DNA of 64,000 nt from Cytobacillus oceanisediminis. Its GTDB lineage: Bacteria; Bacillota; Bacilli; Bacillales; Cytobacillaceae. Each line of letters starts with the position of its first letter. Within the stretch, counting starts at the first letter, position 1. The DNA is taken from the NCBI RefSeq assembly GCF_004366035.1, contig NZ_SOEE01000009.1, positions 1 to 64,000 on the forward strand, in the 5' to 3' direction. The position numbers and the translations under genes were made by a program. The notes below the pieces were generated by a model, which worked only from the letters and a program-made list of their open reading frames with translations, made no database searches and was not told the DNA's origin. Shown piece after piece: positions 8,860-17,220 of this stretch.

Positions 8860-8884
8860 CAAAAAATATAAAGCTACATTTCAT

Positions 8885-9904
8885 CTATCCGTTTGTATTA
8901 AGTGCCAACAAGTGTTTTAGGTTGTCATCAATAAATTTATTATCGGCACTGTTGATTCCGCGACCGGCAAAATGTCCCCAAATAGACTCAATAGGATTAA
9001 AAACAGCATTAGGTATAAGCTTAGCTTCATATTTGTTATCTTCAGCGGTACAGAAGAGATCCGTGCTTCCTGGCATGATGCAGGCAAGCGCCTTAATGCT
9101 TTTGAGCGCCTTCTGGAATTCTCCGTTATATGAGGGGTTTGCACTAATATCTGCATACTGTCCTGTCCATAACATAGCCAGGACATTGTGCGGATCCATT
9201 TTCATAAAGCTATCTTCCCAGACGCCGGCCACAAAATCATCTATAGAGTCAAATCCCATATCTCGATAAAGTTCCTCCCTGTAATAGGCCTGTGATAAGC
9301 CCCATCCCGCATAGACACGCCCAACAGTGCGCATGTCTGCAGAGGTCAACTGGTTTAATTTACAAGAATCTAACCCAACTGCAGCCATGAGTGCAGCTTT
9401 CATTCCGTCCAGGACCACATACGTTTGCGGCCAAGTCTTTGCACCTCCACAAAAAGGTGCAATTCGTTCTACCATGTCGGGATAACTCGCCCCCCATTGG
9501 AATGATTGAATTCCTCCCATTGACCATCCAACCACCAGTGCAATCTTTTGAATACCGAATTTTTCGGTCACCAGCCGATATTGGAATTTAACGTTGTCAT
9601 AGATGGTTACCTGAGGGAAATTAGCCTTGTCGAATGGAGCAGGTGTGTTACTAGGTGACGAAGATAATCCATTTCCCAGCAGATTTGGTACGATAATGAA
9701 ATATTTCTGAGGATCTAGTGCCATGCCGTTTCTAATCAACCATTCATTCTGAATATGCTGGTCACCAAAAGCAGTTGGATAGACAATCACATTATCTTTC
9801 TTTTCATTCAATTTCCCATAAGTCTTATATGCAAGAAAAGCGTTCGGTAATGTCACTCCTGATTGTAAGGTTATGTCACCCAAATCAAAAATCTCATATT
9901 CCAT
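8885..9904 (-). CDS. alpha/beta hydrolase of the homoserine O-acetyltransferase-like family
   Basis: The start is the ATG of MEYEIFDLGD, preceded by GAAGGGAGAGAC; an ATG 12 codons earlier has no ribosome site. The 339-residue protein has the MetX-like alpha/beta-hydrolase pattern. This includes an N-terminal GVTLPNAFLAYKTYGKL and IVPNLLGNGLSSSPS. The nucleophile elbow GWSMGG (about 126-131, Ser128) follows. A C-terminal IWGHFAG supplies the likely catalytic His. True MetX enzymes acylate homoserine, but this shorter subgroup is often of unknown substrate and may be a plain hydrolase. A LysR regulator gene is divergent, which suggests substrate-responsive control. Confidence 0.8.
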   Translation of the reverse strand: MEYEIFDLGDITLQSGVTLPNAFLAYKTYGKLNEKKDNVIVYPTAFGDQHIQNEWLIRNGMALDPQKYFIIVPNLLGNGLSSSPSNTPAPFDKANFPQVTIYDNVKFQYRLVTEKFGIQKIALVVGWSMGGIQSFQWGASYPDMVERIAPFCGGAKTWPQTYVVLDGMKAALMAAVGLDSCKLNQLTSADMRTVGRVYAGWGLSQAYYREELYRDMGFDSIDDFVAGVWEDSFMKMDPHNVLAMLWTGQYADISANPSYNGEFQKALKSIKALACIMPGSTDLFCTAEDNKYEAKLIPNAVFNPIESIWGHFAGRGINSADNKFIDDNLKHLLALNTNG

Positions 9905-10014
9905 TGGATTGTCTCTCCCTTCAAGATGAAACACAAACATTTAGATTGTATTTCTTGTTACTAGTTTAAAGCTATGCTACCATCAAAAAAAGTGAATGGA
10001 ATTCAAAGTAATAT

Positions 10015-10029
10015 TCAATAAGATTGAAA
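10015..10029 (+). promoter_or_regulatory. dyad in the LysR/hydrolase divergent region
   Basis: TTCAAT-aag-ATTGAA is a perfect 6 bp inverted repeat in the 141-base gap between the divergent hydrolase and LysR genes, 17 bases before the LysR start. LysR proteins bind such dyads (T-N11-A type), so this is a likely operator. Confidence 0.5.
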
Positions 10030-10045
10030 GTAAGATGGGGGTAGT

Positions 10046-10963
10046 ATGATGGAATTACGGCAACTGAACACGTTTCGTATGGTTGCATCTACATTAAATT
10101 TTACTCGAGCTGCGGAAGTGCTGAACTACGTCCCCTCAAACGTTACGATGCAAATAAAAGCATTGGAGGAAGAGCTTGGTGTTCGTCTTTTTGATCGCTT
10201 GGGCAAGCAACTCGTTCTCACAACTGCGGGTAAACGCTTTTTAACTCATATACAAAGTGCTCTAGACAAATTGGACGAAGCCCGCAGTGTCGTTCATGAC
10301 AATGACAATGAAAATCTAAGGGGCACCCTAACGATAAGTGCCAACGAGGTTCTTTGCGCCTATCGGCTTCCAGTTGTCTTTCAGCTATTTCGTTCGCGTC
10401 ATCCAGGAGTTCGTCTCATCTTCCGCTCTGTTCCAAATCAGGAACTCAAGCAATCGCTATTTGAGGGAGCCGCGGATATCGTCTTTATGCTGGACGAAAC
10501 CATTCTCTCAACGGGGCTTACTGTGGAACCGTTACTTGAAGAAACTTTCCGATTTTTCGTCGCTCCAGACCATCCTCTCGCGAAACTAACTGTACTGCAG
10601 CTTGAAGACTTTCACGGTGAAGTGTTCCTAGTCAATGAAAAAGGTTGTACCTACCGAACCATGTTTGACCGGTCATTTGAGAAAAAGGGCATTGATGATA
10701 TTACTTATTTAGAGTTTCAAAATGCCGAAGCCATTAAACAATGTGCAATTACGGGAATAGGTATTGCCTTTCTTCCGGAAATAACAGTGAGAGCAGAAGT
10801 TGATCGGGGTGAACTGGTTGCTCTTCCATGGCAAATTCCCGACTTGCACGTTTATACACATATTGCATGGCATAAAGACAAGTGGCTTTCACCAATCATA
10901 TTATCTTTCATAGAAGCAGCAAAGGAAATTATAGCTATAGAGAAGGAAAATAAAACGATTTAG
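10046..10963 (+). CDS. LysR-family transcriptional regulator
   Basis: This is a 305-residue LysR regulator with an N-terminal winged helix (MELRQLNTFRMVASTLNFTRAAEVLNY, about 2-28) and a C-terminal substrate-binding-like domain. A tandem ATG-ATG start follows GATGGGGGTAGT. It is divergent from the MetX-like hydrolase gene, the usual arrangement for a LysR protein and its target, and presumably controls that gene and itself. The co-inducer is unknown. A weak hairpin with T-rich tail at 11050-11083 probably ends its transcript. Confidence 0.9.
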   Translation: MMELRQLNTFRMVASTLNFTRAAEVLNYVPSNVTMQIKALEEELGVRLFDRLGKQLVLTTAGKRFLTHIQSALDKLDEARSVVHDNDNENLRGTLTISANEVLCAYRLPVVFQLFRSRHPGVRLIFRSVPNQELKQSLFEGAADIVFMLDETILSTGLTVEPLLEETFRFFVAPDHPLAKLTVLQLEDFHGEVFLVNEKGCTYRTMFDRSFEKKGIDDITYLEFQNAEAIKQCAITGIGIAFLPEITVRAEVDRGELVALPWQIPDLHVYTHIAWHKDKWLSPIILSFIEAAKEIIAIEKENKTI

Positions 10964-11049
10964 CCTATTCAGCGATTTATTGCATAATTCTATAGATTAT
11001 CTAATTGATACTTTTATAAGGAAATTATTTTCTTTTCAATCAGTTGTAT

Positions 11050-11083
11050 GGCATCTTGGTGTGATAACTAAGGTGCCTTATTT
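11050..11083 (+). terminator. probable terminator after LysR gene
   Basis: Arms GGCATCTT (11050-11057) and AAGGTGCC (11070-11077) pair with one G-T, followed by TTATTT. Confidence 0.5.
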
Positions 11084-11174
11084 ATGCCTCTATAAACAAT
11101 GAGGTGTTTTTTGTGTTTTTTCAATAAAAGAAGATTCTCACAGCCATTTACTAAGGTTTCGTGAAGAGTTTCAC

Positions 11175-11263
11175 ATAAACCATTCTGCCCCATTAGTTCA
11201 ATTAAAAAAAAGCCGCTATTGGCAGCTTGATCTTAAAGTAATGCACCTGTTAGTTGAAGAAGG
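11175..11263 (+). repeat. dispersed hairpin repeat, copy 7
   Basis: This is a complete core with hairpin AGCCGC-tatt-GGCAGCT and right end ctgttagttgaagaagg. Just beyond it begins a sequence shared with copy 19 near 26.1 kb. Confidence 0.85.
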
Positions 11264-11492
11264 AGTTTTATTTAATTCTCTTGTTGCTTTTTCTTATACA
11301 TCTCTTAGTACATCTGGTCCAGGGATATTATTTACTATCTTTATTAGTTCATCTCCACATTTATCGCTGTAAAGTCACCTTTTCCGTCTTTTGCCATTTC
11401 CAAATAAGCGGCGGTCATCATTTCAATGGTTTTTAGCATCTGATTCATCTAAGGCAATGATTTTTTCTTTTGTTTTTCTAAATCCAACATAA
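11264..11492 (-). pseudogene. remnant of a small gene
   Basis: A good ribosome site (AAGGAGATAATTT) precedes ATG-TTG-GAT, giving MLDLEKQKKKSLP and then a stop. Downstream pieces MMTAAYLEMAKDGKGDFTAI and CGDELIKIVNNIPGPDVLRDV lie in different frames. Together they look like a former protein of about 70 residues broken by a nonsense codon or frameshifts. I do not recognise the family. The gene's outer parts recur at 26.1 kb with the middle deleted. Confidence 0.45.
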
Positions 11493-11583
11493 ATTATCTC
11501 CTTAGTTCTGATTGAAAGTATAGTTCGCTATAAGGGGTAGCGTCAGGAAAATACAGATTTACAACGTTAAGGAAGTTTCAATA

Positions 11584-11904
11584 TTAAGATAATTTGTTGA
11601 AGTTTGCCGCTGAAACGTATTGATCCTGATCCATTGCTGGGAGTGGTGCACTTTCATTTCGTGCAATGGCAAGCATTCGATACGACATTACACGTTCCGA
11701 GTCGGTCATATGCCCAATCACTTCTTTTAAAGTCCATTTCCCTGGTGCGTACGCCTTCCTTGCTGACTCCTCTGATACGCTGCTTAAGAGGGTAATGGTC
11801 TTAGTTCGTTGCTTACCAAGTATTTCTTCAATATCTCCATCTGGCACAAGACTAACATATCTATCATGCTCTGGATTTTCAATAAATAATGGTCGTGGAC
11901 GCAC
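11584..11904 (-). pseudogene. 3'-truncated DinB-family protein
   Basis: The start was placed at a GTG five bases after GAGGAGG. The product of about 106 residues matches the N-terminal half of DinB_2 proteins: SLVPDGDIEEILGKQ, APGKWTLKEVIGHMTDSERV with the first metal-ligand His, and ending AANFNKLS. Intact relatives run to about 170 residues and have the second His pair in the missing C-terminal half, so this copy probably lacks a complete metal site. DinB-like proteins are four-helix bundles with metal-dependent transferase relatives. It sits between repeat copies 7 and 8. Confidence 0.6.
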
Positions 11905-12094
11905 AAGAATCCTCCTCATCGGAATAGTTAATGATGATTCTAGGCTAATATTCGACTGTCAAGAAGATATTTCCTTTATTTTATTTAATTTCATTACCGC
12001 AAAAAAATTGCAAATTAAACAACTTTATTCTCTCTTTACAACTGATTTATGCAGTTAACATAATACGGATAATAATGGATTAATTCTCTATTTA

Positions 12095-12178
12095 TTCCAC
12101 TAACCTGCCCCTTTTGTTAAATAAGAAAAAGCTGCCTGGTTTGGCAGCTGGTTTTTAATAATAGTACCTATTGTTATA
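12095..12178 (+). repeat. dispersed hairpin repeat, copy 8
   Basis: The perfect 7 bp hairpin AGCTGCC (12130-12136) / GGCAGCT (12143-12149) is followed on the minus strand by TTTTTCTTATTT. It lies 51 bp past the stop of the NmrA-like gene and is the cleanest example of the repeat acting as an intrinsic terminator. Confidence 0.88.
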
Positions 12179-12229
12179 TATGCTCTCCCGCTGATGTTAG
12201 TTTCAATTCCTCAGAAAGTTCCGGAATGA

Positions 12230-13057
12230 TTAGCTGTTTGAATTTATAAAATATCCTGTATTCGCCTTAACCCACTCTTCGAAAGTAGACGGCTTATGTC
12301 CTGTAACTTCCTCAACGGTCGACAATACCTTATGAGCGGATGGAGGCGGGTTAAGGTGCCAGTTAATCACATAGTCAATGGCATCCTCCTCAACACCCAT
12401 CTTCCTCATTTGCTCACGTTCTTCTTCTTCGGAACTTTCAACAAATCGGATTTCCCGTCCGATAACCTTGCTAATAATCCCAACTTTATCTTTAACTGAC
12501 AAACTCTCAGGCCCTGTTAAGGTATATATTTTCCCTGCATGACTGTCCTCAGTCAGTGCGACTGCTGCGACCCTTCCAATATCAGCTTCATGAACAGGAG
12601 CAATTGGTGATCCCCCAAACAGATCTCGAACCAGCCCCTCTGAGCGTATGGAGTTTGCCCATTTTCGTGCATTTGCCATAAATTCAAAGGCTTGAAGTTG
12701 AGTCCACTCCAGGGAACTTGCCTCAACTGCACTTTCAAATGGGCCCTTTTCGCCGTTCCATAAAACAGTAACCCTGCGTACTCCAGTTTTCTCAGCAAGC
12801 TTAATGATTTCCGGTCCCGTTTGTAACGGAGTATATTCGGCGCCAGTAGTAATCAAATGCATACCGCTTACGTCAACCAGAGCAGAACCGAGCGTACCTG
12901 GTTCGCTTAAGTCCCCCGAAACAACCTCCACACCTGCAGGCAGATTGGCCTTTAGCGGATTACGTGTCAATGCCCTCACTTTTTCTCCCTTTCGAATAAG
13001 TTGATCTACGACATGCCGCCCTACGGTTCCCGTCGCTCCTGCAACTAATATGGTCAT
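12230..13057 (-). CDS. NmrA-like NAD(P)-binding protein (atypical SDR)
   Basis: The start was moved to the ATG of MTILVAGATG, ten bases after GGGAGG. The 275-residue protein has the Rossmann glycine motif GATGTVG at about residues 7-13, RALTRNP after strand 2, and a VSGDLSEPGTL segment, as in NmrA/TMR-type atypical short-chain dehydrogenases. These bind NADP(H) and act as redox sensors or quinone/nitro reductase-like enzymes; the canonical Tyr-Lys pair is not evident, as expected for the group. It is cytosolic. Repeat copy 8 follows as terminator. Confidence 0.85.
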   Translation of the reverse strand: MTILVAGATGTVGRHVVDQLIRKGEKVRALTRNPLKANLPAGVEVVSGDLSEPGTLGSALVDVSGMHLITTGAEYTPLQTGPEIIKLAEKTGVRRVTVLWNGEKGPFESAVEASSLEWTQLQAFEFMANARKWANSIRSEGLVRDLFGGSPIAPVHEADIGRVAAVALTEDSHAGKIYTLTGPESLSVKDKVGIISKVIGREIRFVESSEEEEREQMRKMGVEEDAIDYVINWHLNPPPSAHKVLSTVEEVTGHKPSTFEEWVKANTGYFINSNS

Positions 13058-13307
13058 TCCTTTCCATCCTCCCATTCTTGTTTCATCCCACTAATTTTCT
13101 CAGCCAAATTTAACCTTGTAAAAGCAGCTATTTTTGTTGGTTTGGCCTTATTTATTTTCTTCTCAAATATTTTCGAAAATAAATCCCTTTAAACATTTAT
13201 ATAACCTTCTTTATTTATTTTTACATTAATACGAAATTATTACCTCCAGGTATAGTTTGAAATCCCCTACAACTATAGATGTAGAATTATAAGGAGCCTA
13301 ACTTCCT

Positions 13308-13397
13308 TATTAAATAAACCTGCCCCTTTTGTACAATAAAAAAAAGCCACCTGAGATGGTAGCTGGATCTTAAAGTATTGCACCCTTTAGTTTAGGA
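13308..13397 (+). repeat. dispersed hairpin repeat, copy 9
   Basis: This is a complete core with hairpin AGCCACCTGAGATGGTAGCT, very like copy 6. No gene lies between it and copy 10, so it bounds an apparently empty interval. Confidence 0.85.
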
Positions 13398-13577
13398 TAA
13401 TTCACAATCTGTTCATAAATGATTTAATATTCTCTCCTATTTCCCGTTAGGAGGACTAATATTAAATTACTTTATGCCACTTACTAGAAAAGTCATAGAC
13501 ACAATGCAAACAAACTCTACAACGACATACGATGCAAACAAAAACCATTCAATTTAGGATGGTTTTTGTTTTTGAAG
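13398..13577 (+). other. empty interval between two repeats
   Basis: This 180-base interval has no convincing gene. A ttaggaggac sequence near 13446 resembles a ribosome site, but the nearest ATG is 16-19 bases on and opens only 27 codons. The interval ends in a strong hairpin, arms AAACAAAAACCAT/ATGGTTTTTGTTT (13536-13548 with 13559-13571). Confidence 0.5.
13536..13574 (+). terminator. orphan 13 bp terminator hairpin
   Basis: A perfect 13 bp stem is followed by TTT on the plus strand. There is no plus-strand gene upstream within 2.6 kb, so its purpose is unclear. Confidence 0.55.
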
Positions 13578-13672
13578 TTCTTTTTGAGCTAACCTGCCCC
13601 TTTAGTTGAACATAAAAAGCCGCCTGGATCGGCAGCTGATATTGAACATAAGCACCCTTTAGTTTAAGTGAA
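13578..13672 (+). repeat. dispersed hairpin repeat, copy 10
   Basis: This is a complete core, with hairpin AGCCGCC-tggatc-GGCAGCT (13618-13637) and right end accctttagtttaagtg. It lies 74 bp past the stop of the DUF3231 gene at 13747. Confidence 0.88.
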
Positions 13673-13746
13673 AGTATTCACAATATTAAACAAAATAAAG
13701 AGCGACCTGCAGAATGCAAATCGCTGTATTCGTCTATCGCTTACCA

Positions 13747-14751
13747 TTACACACTTCTATTTCTTAATGCTTCCCTGTCAACATTTTGTGGTGGTTGTTC
13801 CATCCACCTGTTTTCAATCATCAATTTAACGCCATCATTTGCATATTGGAGTATTTCAGCCACTAGTCTGGTGTAATGTCCTCCTAAATCCTTTCTAAGG
13901 CTTGCCCCAATCGCTGCACCATAACCCGCTACACTAATGGCAGTTAGACTATTGGTTTGAAACATCATTAACTTATCTGAAAATGGGGCATCAAGGGATT
14001 GAGAAATGGTTGAATCCCAAGTGCTTGGCAATGGCACTCCATCTTCTATTAGAACCTCCCTAAACACTGTTTCGTGCTTTGCAGCTATCTCCGTACCTCT
14101 CTCCATATAGTTTCTCACTTCAGGTGATTTAGCTGTTTGGGAAAAGCCTGAAACAAAGGTTCTGCCAATGGAGTTAGTTTCTGTATTTTTCGAAATATGG
14201 GCTAGTTCAATAGCAGTCAAAGGCCGGTGCTTGCCCAATAATCCTGATAAAAATGATTCACTTTGAAGGTATTCAGCTTTTTCCATTGGGGCTATGGTAG
14301 GTGAACGGACAAATGCCCCCTTCTTTAAAAGTAAATCACAAGCCTCATTGTAAAGTTCCATAAACATTTTTGAAGTTTTCGAAAACAAATCTCTGGCATC
14401 TTTCCGTGCCAATACTTCGAGCAAAGCTGCAGCAGCCGCTGTTCCAGCAGCAGCCATGTATTTTATGTATCTCAAGGTAAACAAATCTGAATATAATCGA
14501 CCCGCTTTTATGTTTACATCTTCTTGTGTGAAACCAATAGGTATTGCATGATTCTCATTTTCAAAGATTTGTTTGACTTCGTTTACAACAAAATTACAAT
14601 TTGTTAAAGCTGTTTGAATAAGGTCTATAGCATCTGAATCTTCATTAACAGCGGCAAAATGCTGAACTATACAGTAAGCCATTGAATTTTGCATATAAGC
14701 ATGCCATAATGCTGCCACTTCTGAAGAAACAAGCTTTGCGTTATGCTCCAT
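13747..14751 (-). CDS. DUF3231 family protein, double-domain
   Basis: This 334-residue protein is made of two DUF3231 units. Unit 1 carries LVSSEVAALWHAYMQNSM, the IPIGFTQEDVN motif and LLLKKGAFVRSP; unit 2 carries HRPLTAIELAHISKN, LPLPSTWDS-like spacing, and the signature PFSDKLMMFQ, ending near RWMEQPP. The fold is expected to be a pair of ferritin-like four-helix bundles; no reaction is known. GGAGTTGAG precedes the ATG. Motif order matches the paralogues at 31921 and 58741, although the sequences are clearly diverged. Confidence 0.85.
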   Translation of the reverse strand: MEHNAKLVSSEVAALWHAYMQNSMAYCIVQHFAAVNEDSDAIDLIQTALTNCNFVVNEVKQIFENENHAIPIGFTQEDVNIKAGRLYSDLFTLRYIKYMAAAGTAAAAALLEVLARKDARDLFSKTSKMFMELYNEACDLLLKKGAFVRSPTIAPMEKAEYLQSESFLSGLLGKHRPLTAIELAHISKNTETNSIGRTFVSGFSQTAKSPEVRNYMERGTEIAAKHETVFREVLIEDGVPLPSTWDSTISQSLDAPFSDKLMMFQTNSLTAISVAGYGAAIGASLRKDLGGHYTRLVAEILQYANDGVKLMIENRWMEQPPQNVDREALRNRSV

Positions 14752-14843
14752 TTTTACTCAACTCCTTTATTTTTGCACATATTATGTTCAAAAATAAAGG
14801 ATATTATTTATTTGATACATGCTTAAATGGTCTATAACCCTTG

Positions 14844-14930
14844 TTCCGCAAACCTGCCCCGTTTGTTGAACAAAAAAGTCGCAGATTTGGCAGCGGATCT
14901 TGACCATAAGCATCCTTTAGCTTACGGAGT
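14844..14930 (+). repeat. dispersed hairpin repeat, copy 11, overlapping a stop codon
   Basis: Core with hairpin region gtcgcagatttggcagcggatc. Its right end (catcctttagcttacgg) contains the TAA of the CXXC-20-CXXC gene at 14922, the second case of a repeat end carrying a stop. Confidence 0.8.
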
Positions 14931-15227
14931 AACTTGCACAACTTTCTTATATTTCACTAAAAAAGGAGTGAACAAAGAACCAATAATTGCAATGGCGATA
15001 CATAAAACAATTGTAATAAAAACATTATTAAAGGGGGATAAAAACAAGCCATAAATCCACATTGGTATTATTGTGAAAGAGACGCAAATAAACCTTGAAG
15101 GAAATGTTATCTTATATTCTGTGCCGCATCTGTCGCAGTTTATTGTGATATAAAACCAATTAGCCCTAAAAATTTTAATCCACTTAAATGGAATGTTGCA
15201 AGTATCGCATTTTTGTATTGTAATCAC
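14922..15227 (-). CDS. CXXC-20-CXXC zinc-ribbon membrane protein
   Basis: The 101-residue protein has CDTC at 7-10 and CDRC at 31-34, exactly twenty residues apart, the defining pattern of the TIGR04104 CXXC-20-CXXC family. The four cysteines should bind zinc. Two hydrophobic segments follow (about 46-63 and 67-90), so the ribbon is probably tethered to the membrane. Its function is unknown. The stop codon lies inside repeat copy 11. Confidence 0.85.
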   Translation of the reverse strand: MITIQKCDTCNIPFKWIKIFRANWFYITINCDRCGTEYKITFPSRFICVSFTIIPMWIYGLFLSPFNNVFITIVLCIAIAIIGSLFTPFLVKYKKVVQVTP

Positions 15228-15286
15228 CCCTAAATTACTTTTTAGAAATATATATTCGTAAGTCTTATTACAATGTCATACCTTAT

Positions 15287-15398
15287 TTCACTAACCTGCC
15301 CCGTTAGATAAGTAAGAAAAAAAGCCGCCATTTAGCAGCTGGATGTTAAAGTAATGCATCCTATAGTTTAAGTGCATTTCTTTACAAACTTGCTTATT
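15287..15398 (+). repeat. dispersed hairpin repeat, copy 12
   Basis: Core with hairpin AGCCGCCATTTAGCAGCT plus part of the extension (catttctttacaaacttgct). It lies 92 bp past the phosphotransferase stop, beyond that gene's own terminator at 15430. Confidence 0.82.
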
Positions 15399-15429
15399 TC
15401 AACTATATTTATCAGGAATATTTACAATA

Positions 15430-15461
15430 AAAAAGCGTTAAACCCGCTTGGATTAACGCTA
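15430..15461 (-). terminator. intrinsic terminator of the phosphotransferase gene
   Basis: Arms AGCGTTAA (15434-15441) and TTAACGCT (15453-15460) are followed on the minus strand by TTTTTTATT. Confidence 0.8.
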
Positions 15462-15489
15462 TTACTATACATTTAGTTCAAAATTTTTA

Positions 15490-16287
15490 TTAAACCCATT
15501 CTTTCCCATATTCACGAATGAATTGAAGTTCCTTTTGATAATGTTCAAAATGTCCTTCATCGATCATTTTTTGAAACGCCATATCGCCATCTACTGCTTT
15601 CCTTTGCATGGTTTTACATAAACCTTCTACTCGGAGCAACACCATCTCTAAAAAACCATTTCCTATCCCCTTTATACCATAGGATTCGAAAAATAATTTA
15701 ATCCTTTGTTTTATACTGTCGGCATCCTTTAATGGATCATAATAAACTGCCTCACCTGTTTCAGTATGATAAAGTCTACTTAAAGGAACGCAAGTGTATA
15801 GAGTATAGGCTATATCCCAAAGTCTTGGACCAGGAGCAGCAAGATCAAAATCAATAATCCCTACTGGCTTTTCATGATTAAAAATAATGTTATAGATTGC
15901 AAAATCATTGTGACATAGCACCTCTATTGGCTGAGGCGTGTTATCTATTGGCTGCCAATTCTCGTCGATTGGAAAATTACTCACTGCATCATGATAGAGA
16001 CGAAGCATTTTCGCTATCTCTATTAAAGCATCATTAGACCACATATATTTCTTTAAAGGATAATTACCAGCTTCTCCTTCAATAAATGTTAATATCTCTC
16101 TATCTTTTTCATCAATACCTAAAAACTTCGGTGCATAGTCGAATCCTTCACTTTCTAAATGCTGATATAACTTATGGACTTTTACACTATTAGGTTTTAA
16201 TTCTCGTCGAACAGTATCTCCCGAACGATATACTTTTGAGACATTTCCTCCTGTTAGCACTTCTTCGTTTCCGTACTGACTTTTCAT
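15490..16287 (-). CDS. aminoglycoside phosphotransferase-like kinase (APH fold)
   Basis: This is a 265-residue protein of the APH/choline-kinase superfamily. The catalytic loop CHNDFAIYN (about 125-133) and the metal-binding IDFDLA (about 145-150) are intact; LTFIEGEAG marks the hinge. Such enzymes transfer phosphate from ATP to a hydroxyl on small molecules such as aminoglycosides, macrolides or thiamine; the substrate cannot be read from the sequence, and resistance should not be assumed. GGGGGAATT precedes the ATG. It has its own terminator and then repeat copy 12. Confidence 0.85.
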   Translation of the reverse strand: MKSQYGNEEVLTGGNVSKVYRSGDTVRRELKPNSVKVHKLYQHLESEGFDYAPKFLGIDEKDREILTFIEGEAGNYPLKKYMWSNDALIEIAKMLRLYHDAVSNFPIDENWQPIDNTPQPIEVLCHNDFAIYNIIFNHEKPVGIIDFDLAAPGPRLWDIAYTLYTCVPLSRLYHTETGEAVYYDPLKDADSIKQRIKLFFESYGIKGIGNGFLEMVLLRVEGLCKTMQRKAVDGDMAFQKMIDEGHFEHYQKELQFIREYGKEWV

Positions 16288-16633
16288 TAGAATTCCCCCT
16301 ATTTAGGGACGTTATGACTGTGTCAATTGAGATGTATTTTTACCCATAAATAAAAACAGATAAATAAGGATATCTGCTTGGCAATGGGAATTTAATTGTC
16401 CACACCATGTATCCCTTGAATGATTTCAGATAGACAAATAAACGCATCCTTAACGATCAAGGACCGCACCCTGTCTCTATCCAATTAAATAATCATTTCA
16501 AGGTATTCCACATGTGTAATCTAGATTCCCCTTTCTTTTACATCTCTTTAAATTATACAATACCAAATATTAGTAATTCAATAAAGGTAATGTGATCTGC
16601 CCCGTTTGTTCAAAAGAAAGGCACCCTGTTACA
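16288..16633 (+). other. gene-free stretch upstream of a phosphotransferase gene
   Basis: I find no gene. It has a fragment like the repeat's right end (gaccgcaccctgtctc, about 16464) and repeat copy 13 at 16592. Confidence 0.4.
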
Positions 16634-16636
16634 TTA
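16592..16636 (+). repeat. dispersed hairpin repeat, copy 13 (deleted centre)
   Basis: The left part (ctgccccgtttgttcaaaag) is joined directly to the right part (ggcaccctgtta), so the central hairpin is gone. Its right end abuts the stop codon of the VOC gene at 16634. Confidence 0.65.
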
Positions 16637-17029
16637 AGGAGCTACCAATTCAACTTTAATCCTATCAGGGTCTTCAAAATATACTGCGTAATGATTATAT
16701 CCTCCAGCAAATGGATGTTTGTTTTTATAAAGGATATTTATCCCTTTTGATTCCAAAATTTTCGTAATTTTATTAACGTGAACGCGTGATTCAGCATAAA
16801 ATGCTAAATGATTCATACCTACTCGGCATCTATGATATTGGATATCAAGGAAACGTTCCTCTGCCTGCACAAACACAATATAGGTTTCACCTAGTCTCCA
16901 GCTTTGCCCTCTATCCCATTTTTGAAAAGAACTATACCCTAATTCCTGAAGAAACCATCCCCAAAATTCTAACGATTTTTCCAAATTTGATACGTACAAC
17001 TCGATATGGTGAAGCAATCCTTTTGACAA
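16634..17029 (-). CDS. VOC-family (glyoxalase fold) protein
   Basis: The start was set at a TTG six bases after GGAGGG, giving MSKGLLHHIELYVSNLEKS. The 131-residue protein is a vicinal-oxygen-chelate protein with two beta-alpha-beta-beta-beta modules. The likely metal ligands are the His of LLHHIEL, the His of GMNHLAF and the Glu of DRIKVELVAP. Substrate unknown; VOC proteins include fosfomycin-type thiol transferases, dioxygenases and isomerases. It is a lone gene between repeats. Confidence 0.8.
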   Translation of the reverse strand: MSKGLLHHIELYVSNLEKSLEFWGWFLQELGYSSFQKWDRGQSWRLGETYIVFVQAEERFLDIQYHRCRVGMNHLAFYAESRVHVNKITKILESKGINILYKNKHPFAGGYNHYAVYFEDPDRIKVELVAP

Positions 17030-17067
17030 ATTAATCCCTCCAATATCAATCAAAAAAATCTCACAAA

Positions 17068-17190
17068 AATAAGCTACCGTGTTGGCAGCTAATCAAAAAA
17101 TTTAAATTAAGATACTTAACTTATATTTCAACTTCTTTTTCAAATATCCCTGTTCAACAAGCCCCTTAAATACAATAAGAGCTGCATAAT
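17068..17190 (+). repeat. dispersed hairpin repeat, copy 14 (two fragments)
   Basis: An isolated central hairpin, AGCTACC-gtgt-TGGCAGCT, lies near 17074, and a left-part fragment (ttcaacaagccccttaaatacaataag) near 17153. Either one copy was rearranged or two partial copies lie side by side. Confidence 0.5.
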
Positions 17191-17191
17191 A

Positions 17192-17220
17192 AAGGATAAG
17201 CCTTATAAGCTTATCCCTGT
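17192..17220 (-). terminator. hairpin overlapping the stop of the 17203 gene
   Basis: Arms GGATAAGC (17194-17201) and GCTTATCC (17209-17216) flank the stop codon; the minus strand continues with TTTATTATG. Confidence 0.55.

Noticed and set aside
8917..9186. 89-codon frame on the minus strand inside the hydrolase gene
   Set aside because: It is out of frame within a clear MetX-like coding sequence; a shadow frame. The same reason excludes the many plus-strand frames inside the transposase, aminotransferase and MFS genes.
13446..13560. 27-codon plus-strand frame MPLTRKVIDTMQ after a ttaggaggac site
   Set aside because: The ribosome-like site is too far from the ATG and the frame runs into a terminator hairpin; not convincing as a gene.
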